Both the position numbers and the translations under genes were made by a program. From Verrucomicrobiota bacterium (GTDB lineage: Bacteria > Verrucomicrobiota > Verrucomicrobiia > Limisphaerales > Pedosphaeraceae), in NCBI GenBank assembly GCA_021325145.1, contig JAJPHR010000096.1, forward strand, positions 1-64,000: a stretch of DNA of 64,000 nucleotides. Reading direction: 5' to 3'. Under the pieces are notes generated by a model. The model was not told the origin of the DNA. It ran no database searches and saw only the letters and a list, made by a program, of their open reading frames with translations. This document shows positions 35,172 through 43,972 of this stretch, in pieces; position 1 is the first letter of the stretch; each line of letters opens with the position of its first letter.

Positions 35172-36965
35172 TCACGGAACCACTGCCCGATAAAATCGGC
35201 GGCTGGAGTTTGTCGCCGCCGGGTCACGGAAGGCCAACGTCGAATTCGTGGCGGTAAAATTGGTCAGCGTGGTCCAGTTCTTCAAGTCACCGGAGAACTG
35301 AATGGAGACGTTCAAGCCACTGGTCACCTGCAGGTTGAAGCTGAACCCGTTTGCGCTCGGGGCCGGCGAAGCGCCCAGCGACAGTTTCGGCACGGTTATG
35401 GCCGTAACGTAGGACAAAATTGTGACGCTCGCCCCAATGGAGCTTTGCACCTTCACATAAACCGGGTAGCTGCCAGGATACGGATAGGCGTGCGTTCCCA
35501 ACACGACTTTCTGTCCGCCGCCGTTGGTGGCGACGCTTCCGCTCGTGATGGTGTTGTCCCCCCAATTGATTGAGGCCGTAAAATTCGTGGCAGCACTGCC
35601 CGGCACGCCATTGGTAAACGTCGCCAGCAAAGCGTTCGTGAACGTTGCCCCCGCCAGGACGGTGACCGCGTTGCTCTGCCCGGCAACCGGAGTGTCGCCG
35701 AAGACAAAAGTGAAGACCTGCTCGTCGTAAGGAGGAAGAGCCAGGCCAAGTTGTTCGAAAAAACTCCAGTTGGGATTGTAACTCACATCAAAGTAAACCT
35801 TCACCTGGCCGGCAAAATTATTGGTCGGCGTCAAAAAAAACTGAAGCTGTCCGCTTTGGTTGGTGACATTGTACGTTAGCGTCCGCAGAATACCGTTGGA
35901 AGGAGTGATGCTGAAGTTGGTGATGGCGTTGGCAGACTGCTGCTCGGCATATACGGGAAACCAGTACAAAGGATCATTATCCAGTTCGACGGCCTGGATG
36001 AAGTTCGTCAATGTATGGTTCGCGGGGGCTGCGAGATTGGTCACGGTATTTGACAAGAGAAATGCGTTATTATTGCTGTTCGTGTCGGCCGCAGTCGTGG
36101 CGTTAAACGTATTGGTCGCCCGCCCTCCGGCCCCATCGTCCGCGATCACGGTAATCTTTCCCGCAATGCCGGAAACATTGGTGGCGGTCAGGGTCAACAC
36201 CGTATCCGTCGTGTTCGTCACGTAGGCGGCCGATTGAATGATCTCATCGGCCAGCGGACGGCTGTTGGTGTCCACGAGCGTGCGATTGATGTTCGTCAGC
36301 ACGCCAAAGCCGCGCACCAATTGTCCAAACAGCGTGTAGCTGAAATCCAGCGAACGCTGTGGTCCCACCGTCACGAAAAACTGTGAACCATCCGTGTCCT
36401 TCCCGGAGTTGGCCAGGGCAAGCTGGCCATTGCCGCTGAAAATTGCCTGTGGATTAAACTCGTCATCGTACTGGAACACCAGGCCTCCCGCGCCGTTGGT
36501 CAAAGGATCGCCGCCCTGAATCACAAAGTTGGTGATGACCCGGTGAAAAATGGTGTTGCTGTTGTAAAAGCCCGACGTCGTCAGCCCTTGAAACACATTA
36601 ATGGTGTGCGGGGCATATTCCGGAAAAAGCATGAACGTCATGGCGCCCACATTGGTTACCGTCACGAGTCCTCCCCGAAAGGGCGTCTTGAATGCGCCCG
36701 GCGCGTTCGTGGCAGCCGCCTGGGCCACGGTCAATTGCCAGAACGGGTTGTTGGTGTGCATCACCACCGCGATGCCGTTGGTGTTGCTGGTTGCCGTGTA
36801 CGTCAGGGGCAGCCCCGACGGCGAAGTGGCGGTGACGGGCAAAATCAGCGACTTGCCCGCCGGGATCGTGACGCTGGGAATCGGGTCAATTACCGGCGCG
36901 GCCTGGCTGGCGACGGCCAAAGAAACGCAAGCCAGTAATCCCATCACACAACTCTGAAGACGCAT
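35172..36965 (-). CDS. secreted multidomain cyclophilin (peptidyl-prolyl isomerase)
   Basis: 597 residues. Signal peptide MRLQSCVMGLLACVSLAVAS. An Ig/cadherin-like segment (~25-95) precedes a cyclophilin domain (~100-240): MLFPEYAPHTINVF, FHRVITNFVIQGGDP (the Arg after His is the conserved catalytic one), GQLALANSGKDTDGSQFFV and FGQLVRGFGVL. Several beta-sandwich segments follow (~260-530), including a PKD-like piece (ASINWGDNTITSG), and the end is the phylum-typical module (VSIQFSGDLKNWTTL ... FYRAVVP). It probably helps fold proteins outside the cytoplasm. Confidence 0.87.
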   Translation of the reverse strand: MRLQSCVMGLLACVSLAVASQAAPVIDPIPSVTIPAGKSLILPVTATSPSGLPLTYTATSNTNGIAVVMHTNNPFWQLTVAQAAATNAPGAFKTPFRGGLVTVTNVGAMTFMLFPEYAPHTINVFQGLTTSGFYNSNTIFHRVITNFVIQGGDPLTNGAGGLVFQYDDEFNPQAIFSGNGQLALANSGKDTDGSQFFVTVGPQRSLDFSYTLFGQLVRGFGVLTNINRTLVDTNSRPLADEIIQSAAYVTNTTDTVLTLTATNVSGIAGKITVIADDGAGGRATNTFNATTAADTNSNNNAFLLSNTVTNLAAPANHTLTNFIQAVELDNDPLYWFPVYAEQQSANAITNFSITPSNGILRTLTYNVTNQSGQLQFFLTPTNNFAGQVKVYFDVSYNPNWSFFEQLGLALPPYDEQVFTFVFGDTPVAGQSNAVTVLAGATFTNALLATFTNGVPGSAATNFTASINWGDNTITSGSVATNGGGQKVVLGTHAYPYPGSYPVYVKVQSSIGASVTILSYVTAITVPKLSLGASPAPSANGFSFNLQVTSGLNVSIQFSGDLKNWTTLTNFTATNSTLAFRDPAATNSSRRFYRAVVP

Positions 36966-37250
36966 GGGCGCACTATATTTAATAAGGCGCGTTCAGGCCA
37001 ATGGAATCGGCTTTAGGCTGGATATTTCACAGCGATGTTGCAGAGCCGTAACTAAAGGAACGCGGCGCTTACGCCACTTCAACGCGCCTACCCGCAACCG
37101 CAGTCCGGATTTCACGCGTTAATGCGGCGACTTGCGCTTGACCGCCCGCCTTTTGGTTTTGCATTATCCGATTCGTTCTAATTGAGCAAAGCAATCGCCT
37201 CACCGGCATGATCAGTGAATCGGCGGGTAAAAAACAAATTTACATCGCTT

Positions 37251-38141
37251 ATGACCAGACGTGAATTCCTTCGTTACGCCTCATTGGGAACCCTTGGCTT
37301 GCTGGGCGCGCCGGTCCTGGCTGGGCAGGCCAGCCAGCTTCAAGACTTCAAGGGCCAGGACATTTTCACTCGAATCGTCAATAAATCTTCCGCCGAAAAC
37401 TGGAACCGGCTGCCAATTGGCGAGTTGATCGGCAAGATCGCCCTGGAGCTCAAAGGCATACCGTACGTGGGATTCACCCTGGAACTTTCCCAGGATGTGG
37501 AATCCTGTGTCGTCAATTTGAAAGGCCTGGATTGCGTCACGTTCTTCGAGGATTCTCTCTGCCTGGCCCGCATGCTCAAGCGAGGGAAAAGTTCACCCGA
37601 GGATCTCATCGCCGAAGTGCGGACCACACGCTATCGCGGCGGTCGAATGGGAGACTTTGCCACCCGGCTCCACTACACAACCGATTGGTTTGTGGACAAC
37701 GCACAAAAAGGCGTAATCAAGATACTCACCCCAGACCTGCCTGGCGCGCAGCCGTTCACCCAAAAGGTTGGTATCATGTCCCGGCATCCTGAAAACTACC
37801 GGCAACTCAAAGCTCACCCGGAACTCATTCCGGCCATCCGGCGCGCCGAGGACAAAATCAATGCACGGTCATTGAAATATTTGCCGATGGACCAGCTTCA
37901 AGCTGCGGAACACCTGCTTCAGACCGGCGACATTGTAGGCGTCACCACCACCGCGGAAGGCATCGACATCGCGCATACCGGCCTGTGCATCAAGGACGAA
38001 CAGGGAGTGGTACATTTCATGGATGCCTCGTCCGCACGCGCAAACATGAGGGTCACCCTCGAAGCCGAGATAAGCAAATGCCTCAATTGGTCCCCCCAGT
38101 TGACCGGCGTAATGATTGCCCGGCCATTGGAAGTCACCTAG
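37251..38141 (+). CDS. DUF1460 N-acetylmuramoyl-L-alanine amidase-like protein, Tat-exported
   Basis: 296 residues from ATG 37251, which opens a twin-arginine-like signal (MTRREFLRYASLGTLGLLGA); a GTG 36 bases upstream would only lengthen the N-region. The DUF1460 (PF07313) fold of the NlpC/P60 superclan is recognised by LKGLDCVTFFEDSLCLAR with catalytic C95, by YRGGRMGDFATRLHYTTDWF, and by GIDIAHTGL with H242. Structures of this family suggest cleavage of cell-wall peptides. A perfect hairpin follows the stop. Confidence 0.88.
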   Translation: MTRREFLRYASLGTLGLLGAPVLAGQASQLQDFKGQDIFTRIVNKSSAENWNRLPIGELIGKIALELKGIPYVGFTLELSQDVESCVVNLKGLDCVTFFEDSLCLARMLKRGKSSPEDLIAEVRTTRYRGGRMGDFATRLHYTTDWFVDNAQKGVIKILTPDLPGAQPFTQKVGIMSRHPENYRQLKAHPELIPAIRRAEDKINARSLKYLPMDQLQAAEHLLQTGDIVGVTTTAEGIDIAHTGLCIKDEQGVVHFMDASSARANMRVTLEAEISKCLNWSPQLTGVMIARPLEVT

Positions 38142-38158
38142 ACCCTGGCTCAATTACC

Positions 38159-38178
38159 CGGAGGCTTAAAGGCCTCCG
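38159..38178 (+). terminator. hairpin after the DUF1460 gene
   Basis: CGGAGGC, loop TTAAAG, GCCTCCG begins 18 bases after the stop. The 7-bp GC-rich stem is strong, but no T tract follows. Confidence 0.5.
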
Positions 38179-38424
38179 CCCGCCCCATCTGGCTCCGGCG
38201 GTAGCCGCGTAAACCAGTGCAACCGCGTTCGGCGCTTTTTTTCTCCATTGAAATAATTCCAGCACCTGCGTGCCTGCTGGGTCAGTGTCACTTTCGAGAA
38301 TCCATTGGGAGAATTTCAACACCTCGTCAAATGCCGTTCGCGGGTAACACTCGGCTTCGGGTTTGGAAATACCTGCTGTGCACGTATTCCTCGTTCGTGG
38401 CATAAACCCTGCTCAATCCATCGA

Positions 38425-39042
38425 GTGGCACGGGTCCCGTCGATTCGGCTCACGGTTTGCGCTCTCTGGCTGCTTGCAGTCGGATGCGGTTTCCTTGTGC
38501 TTTTGGACTACCAGGGCACCGGCGGCCAGTCGCGTCGCGCGCCGCAACAATGGCCGGCTGGAACCCAAATAACGTTTGATTCGAATCGCGCTACTTTACT
38601 CATGTTTGCCCATCCCCAGTGCCCTTGCACCCGTGCGAGCTTTGGGGAACTCAATCGCCTGCTGGCTCGCTCCCACGGGAAAGTTGCCGCACAAGTGTGG
38701 TTTTTCCAACCATCCAAACCAGCGGCCAACTGGGCCCGGACTGGCCTGTGGGAGAGCGCGGCTGCCCTTCCGGGCGTCGCCGTGCATCAGGACCTTGATG
38801 GCGCACAGGCGCGCTTGTTTGGAGCGGAAACTTCCGGTGCTGTCCTGCTTTTTGACACTCACGGCCATTTGCTATTCCAAGGCGGAATCACCGGCAGCCG
38901 CGGTCACGCCGGGGACAACGCGGGCGAAGACGCGGTAATTTCGTTACTGGATGGGGAGGCGACCAAAGTTCAGCAGACCGAAGTTTTTGGCTGTTCCTTG
39001 CTGAGTGATTGCCAGGCCCCGCACAACGAAGCCATCAAATGA
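38425..39042 (+). CDS. RedB-like thioredoxin-fold protein
   Basis: 205 residues if translation starts at GTG 38425; there is no ATG in a good place, and the open frame from TTG 38305 adds Cys/Arg-rich residues that look non-coding. A transmembrane helix near the start (RLTVCALWLLAVGCGFLVLL) leads to an exported domain: ATLLMFAHPQCPCTRASFGE holds the CPC pair of a thioredoxin-like site, followed by FGAETSGAVLLFDTHGHLLF. It resembles proteins called RedB in other Verrucomicrobiota. The ATG of the histidine kinase overlaps its stop (ATGA), so the two are coupled and this protein may feed redox information to that sensor. Confidence 0.75.
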   Translation: MARVPSIRLTVCALWLLAVGCGFLVLLDYQGTGGQSRRAPQQWPAGTQITFDSNRATLLMFAHPQCPCTRASFGELNRLLARSHGKVAAQVWFFQPSKPAANWARTGLWESAAALPGVAVHQDLDGAQARLFGAETSGAVLLFDTHGHLLFQGGITGSRGHAGDNAGEDAVISLLDGEATKVQQTEVFGCSLLSDCQAPHNEAIK

Positions 39043-41366
39043 GTTCCACCGCTCCAACTGCCACTCGAAGCCCGGGGATTGCCGCGCGCACGGCTGAACT
39101 GTTCAAAGAACAACAGCACAGCATTACCAGGCATACCGACCTGATTTGCGCCCGCCTGATGATTTGCCAATGGGCTTTTGGGGTGGTCCTGGCGTTGTGG
39201 ATTTCGCCTCGAGCATGGTCCGGTTCTGAGAGTCATATTCATTTGCACGTATGGGCCGCCATCTTCCTGGGGGGAGCGATCAGCGGTGTCCCCATCTTGC
39301 TGGGCCTGCTGCATCCGGGCAAAACGCTGACGCGCCACTCCATCGCGGTCGGCCAGATGCTGATGTCCGCATTGCTGATCCACCTGACGGGGGGACGAAT
39401 CGAAACGCACTTCCACGTGTTTGGCTCGCTGGCAATTCTGGCCTTCTACCGGGATTGGCGCGTGTTGATCTCCGCCTCGGCGGTCGTCTATGTGGATCAC
39501 GTGCTGCGCGGGATCCTTTGGCCCCAATCTGTTTACGGCGTGGTGGCAGCCCCCATCTGGCGGTCATTGGAACATGCCGGCTGGGTGATCTTTGAAGTCA
39601 CTTTCCTGATCATCTCCATCCGCAAGAGCCTGAGCGAGATGCTCCTCGTAGCCGAGCGCCAGGCTCGCTTGGAGACACTCAACGAAAGCATCGAGCAGAC
39701 CGTCTCCGCCCGAACAGCGGAGTTGACCCGCGAAATCAACGATCGCCAGCAAGTGGAAAACCAGTTGCGAAGGAGCCAGTCCCAACTCGCGCAAGCACAC
39801 CAGATCGCGCGCCTGGGCGGTTGGGAATGGAACCTCGTCACCGACAGTGTCATCTGGTCGGAAGAAACCCAGCAACTCTACGGACGCAAATCGGAGGAGG
39901 CTGGCTCGACCATGGAGAAATGCCTGGAACGAGTGCATCCCGATGATTTGGCGCGGGTCAAGCATACCATGCAGGAGGCTTTGCGGACGCGGCAGTCATT
40001 CGTCTGTGATCATCGGGTTGCATTGCCGGACGGCACGGAACGCGTTGTGCAGGGCCGCGGGGAAATTCTTTTGGATGCCCAGGGCACTCCCATCAAAATG
40101 TTCGGCACCGTCCAGGACATCACCGAGGCCAAGCGCGCGGAAGAGGCTCTGCACCGCAGTGAAGAGCAATTGCGCCAATCCCAAAAAATGGAAGCTGTCG
40201 GCCGGTTGGCGGGCGGCGTCGCGCATGATTTCAATAATTTGCTTACGGTCATCGGCGGCTATTGCGCCCTGTCGCTGCGCGCAGTTGAAGCTGGCCATCC
40301 GCTGCAAAAGAGCATCGGCGAAATCCAAAAGGCAGCCGAACGCGCCAGCGCGTTGACCAGCCAGCTCCTGGCCTTCAGCCGCAAGCAGGTGCTTCAGCCC
40401 CGCGTTCTGCATCTCAACGAAGTCGTCCGCAACATGGAAAAAATGTTGCGCCGTTTGATTGGCGAAGACATCGAACTCTCCATTCAGTTCGACCCGTCGC
40501 TGGGGTATGTGAAGGCGGATCCAGGCCAGATCGAACAGGTCATCATGAACCTGGCTGTCAATGCGCGCGATGCCATGCCGCGCGGGGGCAAACTCACCAT
40601 TAGCACCGCCAACACCATCATTGACCACCAAACGAAATTCCGCGGCCGCACCCTGGAGATCGGCGACTACGCCATGCTGGCCATTAGCGACAATGGCATG
40701 GGCATGACCGAGGAAGTCAAATCGCATTTGTTCGAACCTTTCTTCACCACCAAGGGCATGGGCAAAGGGACCGGCCTGGGGCTTGCCACCTGCTATGGCA
40801 TCATTTCCCAAAGTGGCGGCGACGTTCGCGTGTACAGCGAGCCGAATTCCGGCACTACATTCAAAATCTATTTGCCCCGCACCGATGCCAAACCGGAACC
40901 GAAGGCCAGCACGGAACCTTCGCAGTTGCCCGGCGGCACTGAATCCATACTCGTTGTCGAGGATGACTCATCGGTGCGAAAACTGGCCGTCCTCATCTTG
41001 CGCGAGCGAGGCTACCAGGTTCAGGAAGCCAACCAGGCCTTTGAAGCCCTTGAAGTGATTCGGAAGCATCCGCCCTTTGATCTTGTGGTTACCGACGTGA
41101 TCATGCCCCAAATGAGCGGCAAGGAGCTTTGCGATCAAATCCGGCGCCAGCTCCCTCAAACTCGCGTCCTGCTCATGTCCGGTTACACGGACGACGCCCT
41201 TGCCCACCATGGCGTGCTGGATGAAGGCTTGTCTTTCCTTGAAAAACCGTTCTCACCCTCGCGTCTTGCCCGAAAAGTTCGCGAGGTCCTTGATGCCCCG
41301 GGCTCAGCCCCTCCGCCCGAACCACAGTTTCCGGAAGCACCTGAGCTGGCGCAAACAGAATCATAG
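39039..41366 (+). CDS. hybrid sensor histidine kinase/response regulator
   Basis: 775 residues from ATG 39039. Five or six membrane helices span ~35-190 with His-rich turns (SHIHLHVWA, GGRIETHFHVFG). A coiled coil (~195-260) and a PAS/PAC fold (~265-375, ARLGGWEWNLVTDSVIWSEE) lead to a HisKA domain with H396 (GGVAHDFNNLLTVIGG). The HATPase has N, G1 and G2 boxes (VNARDAMPRG, ISDNGMGMT, GMGKGTGLGL). A receiver domain is attached (~645-760) with D686 (LVVTDVIMPQMSG) and the conserved Lys near FLEKPFSPS. No DNA-binding output. Its coupling to the RedB-like gene suggests a redox or thiol signal. Confidence 0.9.
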   Translation: MSSTAPTATRSPGIAARTAELFKEQQHSITRHTDLICARLMICQWAFGVVLALWISPRAWSGSESHIHLHVWAAIFLGGAISGVPILLGLLHPGKTLTRHSIAVGQMLMSALLIHLTGGRIETHFHVFGSLAILAFYRDWRVLISASAVVYVDHVLRGILWPQSVYGVVAAPIWRSLEHAGWVIFEVTFLIISIRKSLSEMLLVAERQARLETLNESIEQTVSARTAELTREINDRQQVENQLRRSQSQLAQAHQIARLGGWEWNLVTDSVIWSEETQQLYGRKSEEAGSTMEKCLERVHPDDLARVKHTMQEALRTRQSFVCDHRVALPDGTERVVQGRGEILLDAQGTPIKMFGTVQDITEAKRAEEALHRSEEQLRQSQKMEAVGRLAGGVAHDFNNLLTVIGGYCALSLRAVEAGHPLQKSIGEIQKAAERASALTSQLLAFSRKQVLQPRVLHLNEVVRNMEKMLRRLIGEDIELSIQFDPSLGYVKADPGQIEQVIMNLAVNARDAMPRGGKLTISTANTIIDHQTKFRGRTLEIGDYAMLAISDNGMGMTEEVKSHLFEPFFTTKGMGKGTGLGLATCYGIISQSGGDVRVYSEPNSGTTFKIYLPRTDAKPEPKASTEPSQLPGGTESILVVEDDSSVRKLAVLILRERGYQVQEANQAFEALEVIRKHPPFDLVVTDVIMPQMSGKELCDQIRRQLPQTRVLLMSGYTDDALAHHGVLDEGLSFLEKPFSPSRLARKVREVLDAPGSAPPPEPQFPEAPELAQTES

Positions 41367-41589
41367 CCCGAATTCTGCGCCGCCGGGTGAATCACTCGAT
41401 TGAGCAGGTTGCGGGAATGTCCTTGGAGGTCATTTTCGTCGCCAGTTCCAGATCAAACGAAACCGGACGCGCGATTTGACTTGATAGTCAACAATTAATT
41501 CGCGTAACCTCGAGGGACCGAATTACAAACGGCGAGTTGCGGGGCAGGAGAGTCGATATCTGCTTGCAACGGCAGTTTGCATCTGATTT

Positions 41590-43479
41590 ATGAAGCTCTC
41601 TCGGTTTTCGACTGGCTGGCTGGCGGTTGTCATTTTGGGTTTGGGAATGGTGATTGGACCAGGACGGGTCATGGCGCAACGCCCGCTGGGCATCGATGTC
41701 TCCAGCTTTCAAGGTTCCGCTCAGACTCCCAAGACCAACATCAACTGGGCGAGCGTAAAAAGCGCCGGCATCTCGTTCGCCTGGGCCAAGGCTACGGAGA
41801 ACACGAACTACATTGATGCTGATTTTGTTTACAACGAAACCCACGCCAAATCCGCCGGTGTGCTGATCGGCGCCTACCATTTTGCCCATCCGGAAAAACA
41901 CGTGGGCACAGCAGGAGCGGATACGGAGGCCGCCTACTTTTGGGCTGAAGCCAAGAACTATATTGTCGGCGGCAGCACCTATCTGATGCCAATGCTTGAT
42001 TTTGAACAGACCATTACCAATACCTCGCTCTACACCAAAGCCACCTTGTCCCAGTGGGTCAATGAGTGGTGCCAGCAAGTAGCCAATTACGCCAAGTCGA
42101 ATGGTGTCACCATTGAACCGGTGGTGTACACCTACACCTCCTACGCGTCTGGCACATCCGGCAACGCTCCCGGGTTGGACAGCAGCGTGATCCAATGGCC
42201 GCTTTGGATGGCCAGTTATAACAGCCAGAGCGCGCAGTCTGGCGCTCCGAGCAGCACCACTCCATGGTCCACCTGGACTTTCTGGCAGTATACCGACGCC
42301 GTAACAGTTTCGGGCGTGTCGGGCGCTTGCGATGGAGACGTGTTCAACGGCACCGCGGCCACCCTGGCAACGTATGTCATCGTGGGCCCCATCATCACCA
42401 ACCAACCGGCCAGTGTCACCGTGGCGCAAGGCTCGAACGCGACTTTCTCCGTGGCGGCTTCCGGCAGCGGGACGCTTCATTACCAGTGGGAATTCAATGG
42501 GACGAACATCTCTGGTGCTACTGCGAGCCAATATGTCATCAACAACGTCCAAATCACCAATGCCGGGGGTTATTCCGTGCTGATCACGAACACGAGCGGC
42601 AGCACCCTTAGCGACACCGCATCTCTGTCCGTGCTCGCGCCCTTGACCAATGCTCCCGGTTGCATCATCGGCGCTTCCAACATGGTCAATTGGTGGCCGG
42701 GCGAGGGAAATCCCAACGACATTTTTGGCGCCAACAATTGCACTCCGTACTATGGCTTTTCCTATGCGCCAGGGAAGCACGTCCTGGCTTTCCATTTCGA
42801 TGGTTCCAGCGGCTACCTCACCAATGGCGCGGCCAGCATACCGGTCCCCTGGACGGCCTGCATGTGGGTGAAACGTCAGGATGCGCCGGGCGCGGCCGCC
42901 GCCTTGACTGGAGATGGCGCTTACGAACTGAAGCTGGAGCAGTTTAACACGCCAAGGCAGGTGGGCTTTACTCAATTTGGAGTCAATGATTATACGTTCA
43001 ACTACGTTGTTCCCACGAATGTGTGGACCCATCTGGCGTTTGTGGGAACCAGCTCGGGGACTTCTCTCTACGTTAATGGAACTCTATTTGCGACGCTGGC
43101 AAATACCCTCCCGCTGCCGCGCGCTTACATCGGAGCAGGATATGTCAACAACCCGGGAAGAGTCGTGGACTACATGCTGGGCAGCCTGGATGAAGTGATG
43201 ACTTTTAACCGCGCCCTCAGCGCTTCGGAAATTCACGCCATTTATTCCGCCGACAGCGCCGGGCTGGTGCGGGCGCCTGAGTTTATCGGGGCAGGGTCTG
43301 CCCCGGGGCAGTTCACGGTCAATCTGAAAGGCATGACCGGCAAAAACTTTACCCTCTACAGTTCAACCAACCTGATCAGTTGGCGATCCCGCGGCACTAT
43401 TTCCAACCCCACCGGGACGGCCCAGTTTATCGACACACTCGCTCCAACGGATGAGCGGTTTTACCGCGCCTCGCAGTAA
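41590..43479 (+). CDS. secreted GH25 lysozyme-like muramidase with Ig and LamG domains
   Basis: 629 residues. Signal peptide (MKLSRFSTGWLAVVILGLGM ... VMAQ). The GH25 domain (~30-255) begins RPLGIDVSSFQG with D36 and contains MLDFEQT with E139, the acidic residues expected of the family, plus ISFAWAKATE, IGAYHFAHPE and WTFWQYTDAV. An Ig-like domain (~260-350) and a LamG/concanavalin-like domain (~365-560, YLTNGAASIPVPWTACMWVK) follow, with a C-terminal beta module ending RFYRASQ. It should hydrolyse peptidoglycan MurNAc-GlcNAc bonds outside the cell, possibly against competitors or for self wall turnover. Confidence 0.9.
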   Translation: MKLSRFSTGWLAVVILGLGMVIGPGRVMAQRPLGIDVSSFQGSAQTPKTNINWASVKSAGISFAWAKATENTNYIDADFVYNETHAKSAGVLIGAYHFAHPEKHVGTAGADTEAAYFWAEAKNYIVGGSTYLMPMLDFEQTITNTSLYTKATLSQWVNEWCQQVANYAKSNGVTIEPVVYTYTSYASGTSGNAPGLDSSVIQWPLWMASYNSQSAQSGAPSSTTPWSTWTFWQYTDAVTVSGVSGACDGDVFNGTAATLATYVIVGPIITNQPASVTVAQGSNATFSVAASGSGTLHYQWEFNGTNISGATASQYVINNVQITNAGGYSVLITNTSGSTLSDTASLSVLAPLTNAPGCIIGASNMVNWWPGEGNPNDIFGANNCTPYYGFSYAPGKHVLAFHFDGSSGYLTNGAASIPVPWTACMWVKRQDAPGAAAALTGDGAYELKLEQFNTPRQVGFTQFGVNDYTFNYVVPTNVWTHLAFVGTSSGTSLYVNGTLFATLANTLPLPRAYIGAGYVNNPGRVVDYMLGSLDEVMTFNRALSASEIHAIYSADSAGLVRAPEFIGAGSAPGQFTVNLKGMTGKNFTLYSSTNLISWRSRGTISNPTGTAQFIDTLAPTDERFYRASQ

Positions 43480-43597
43480 CAATTGCGACTTTGATCGGAT
43501 TTGGTGTAGTGTGTGGGATGATTTTGTTGATGAAAGTGCTGGTTTCCCTTTTGTTTGGTCTCGTGATTCTTGCGCTGCTTTGAAATCATTTGGCTAT

Positions 43598-43972
43598 TTG
43601 TGCGACCGTTTGTTCCTGCTGGCCTGCCTGCTTTATGCCGTGAATCGCTGGGGCCTGAAGCCGCACGTTCACAACTTCTTCCTCCACGGTTATTTCAACG
43701 ATGTATTGTTGATCCCCTGCGCGCTGCCGCCGCTGCTGTTCATCCAACGGTTGCTTGGTTTGCGAGGGCACGATGGGTTGCCGACGGCCGGTGAGATCGG
43801 GCTGAATCTGATTGTCTGGTCCATCCTCTTCGAAGTCATCGGCCCGCATCTGACCCGCCGGGCGACGGGTGATCCCTGGGACGTGGTCGCCTACATTGCC
43901 GGCGGGATTTTCGCCGGGCTTTGGTGGCATCGCCAGGGACTGCTCCGGCGATTGTTGCCCAATGAGCTTTGA
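43598..43972 (+). CDS. small integral membrane protein, start uncertain
   Basis: About 124 residues from the TTG at 43598; the frame is open from ATG 43451, but residues before CDRLFLLACLLYAVNRWG look like out-of-frame sequence. Coherent protein: three to four hydrophobic segments (LFLLACLLYAV, YFNDVLLIPCALPPLLFI, LNLIVWSILFEVIG, VVAYIAGGIFAGLWW) and conserved-looking polar spots HNFFLHGYFNDVL and GDPWDVVAY. Related unnamed proteins appear in other Verrucomicrobiota, as far as I can tell. A 21-codon hydrophobic open frame in another phase (43518-43583) just upstream could be the true N-terminus separated by a frameshift. Overlaps the methyltransferase start by 11 bases. Confidence 0.65.
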   Translation: MCDRLFLLACLLYAVNRWGLKPHVHNFFLHGYFNDVLLIPCALPPLLFIQRLLGLRGHDGLPTAGEIGLNLIVWSILFEVIGPHLTRRATGDPWDVVAYIAGGIFAGLWWHRQGLLRRLLPNEL

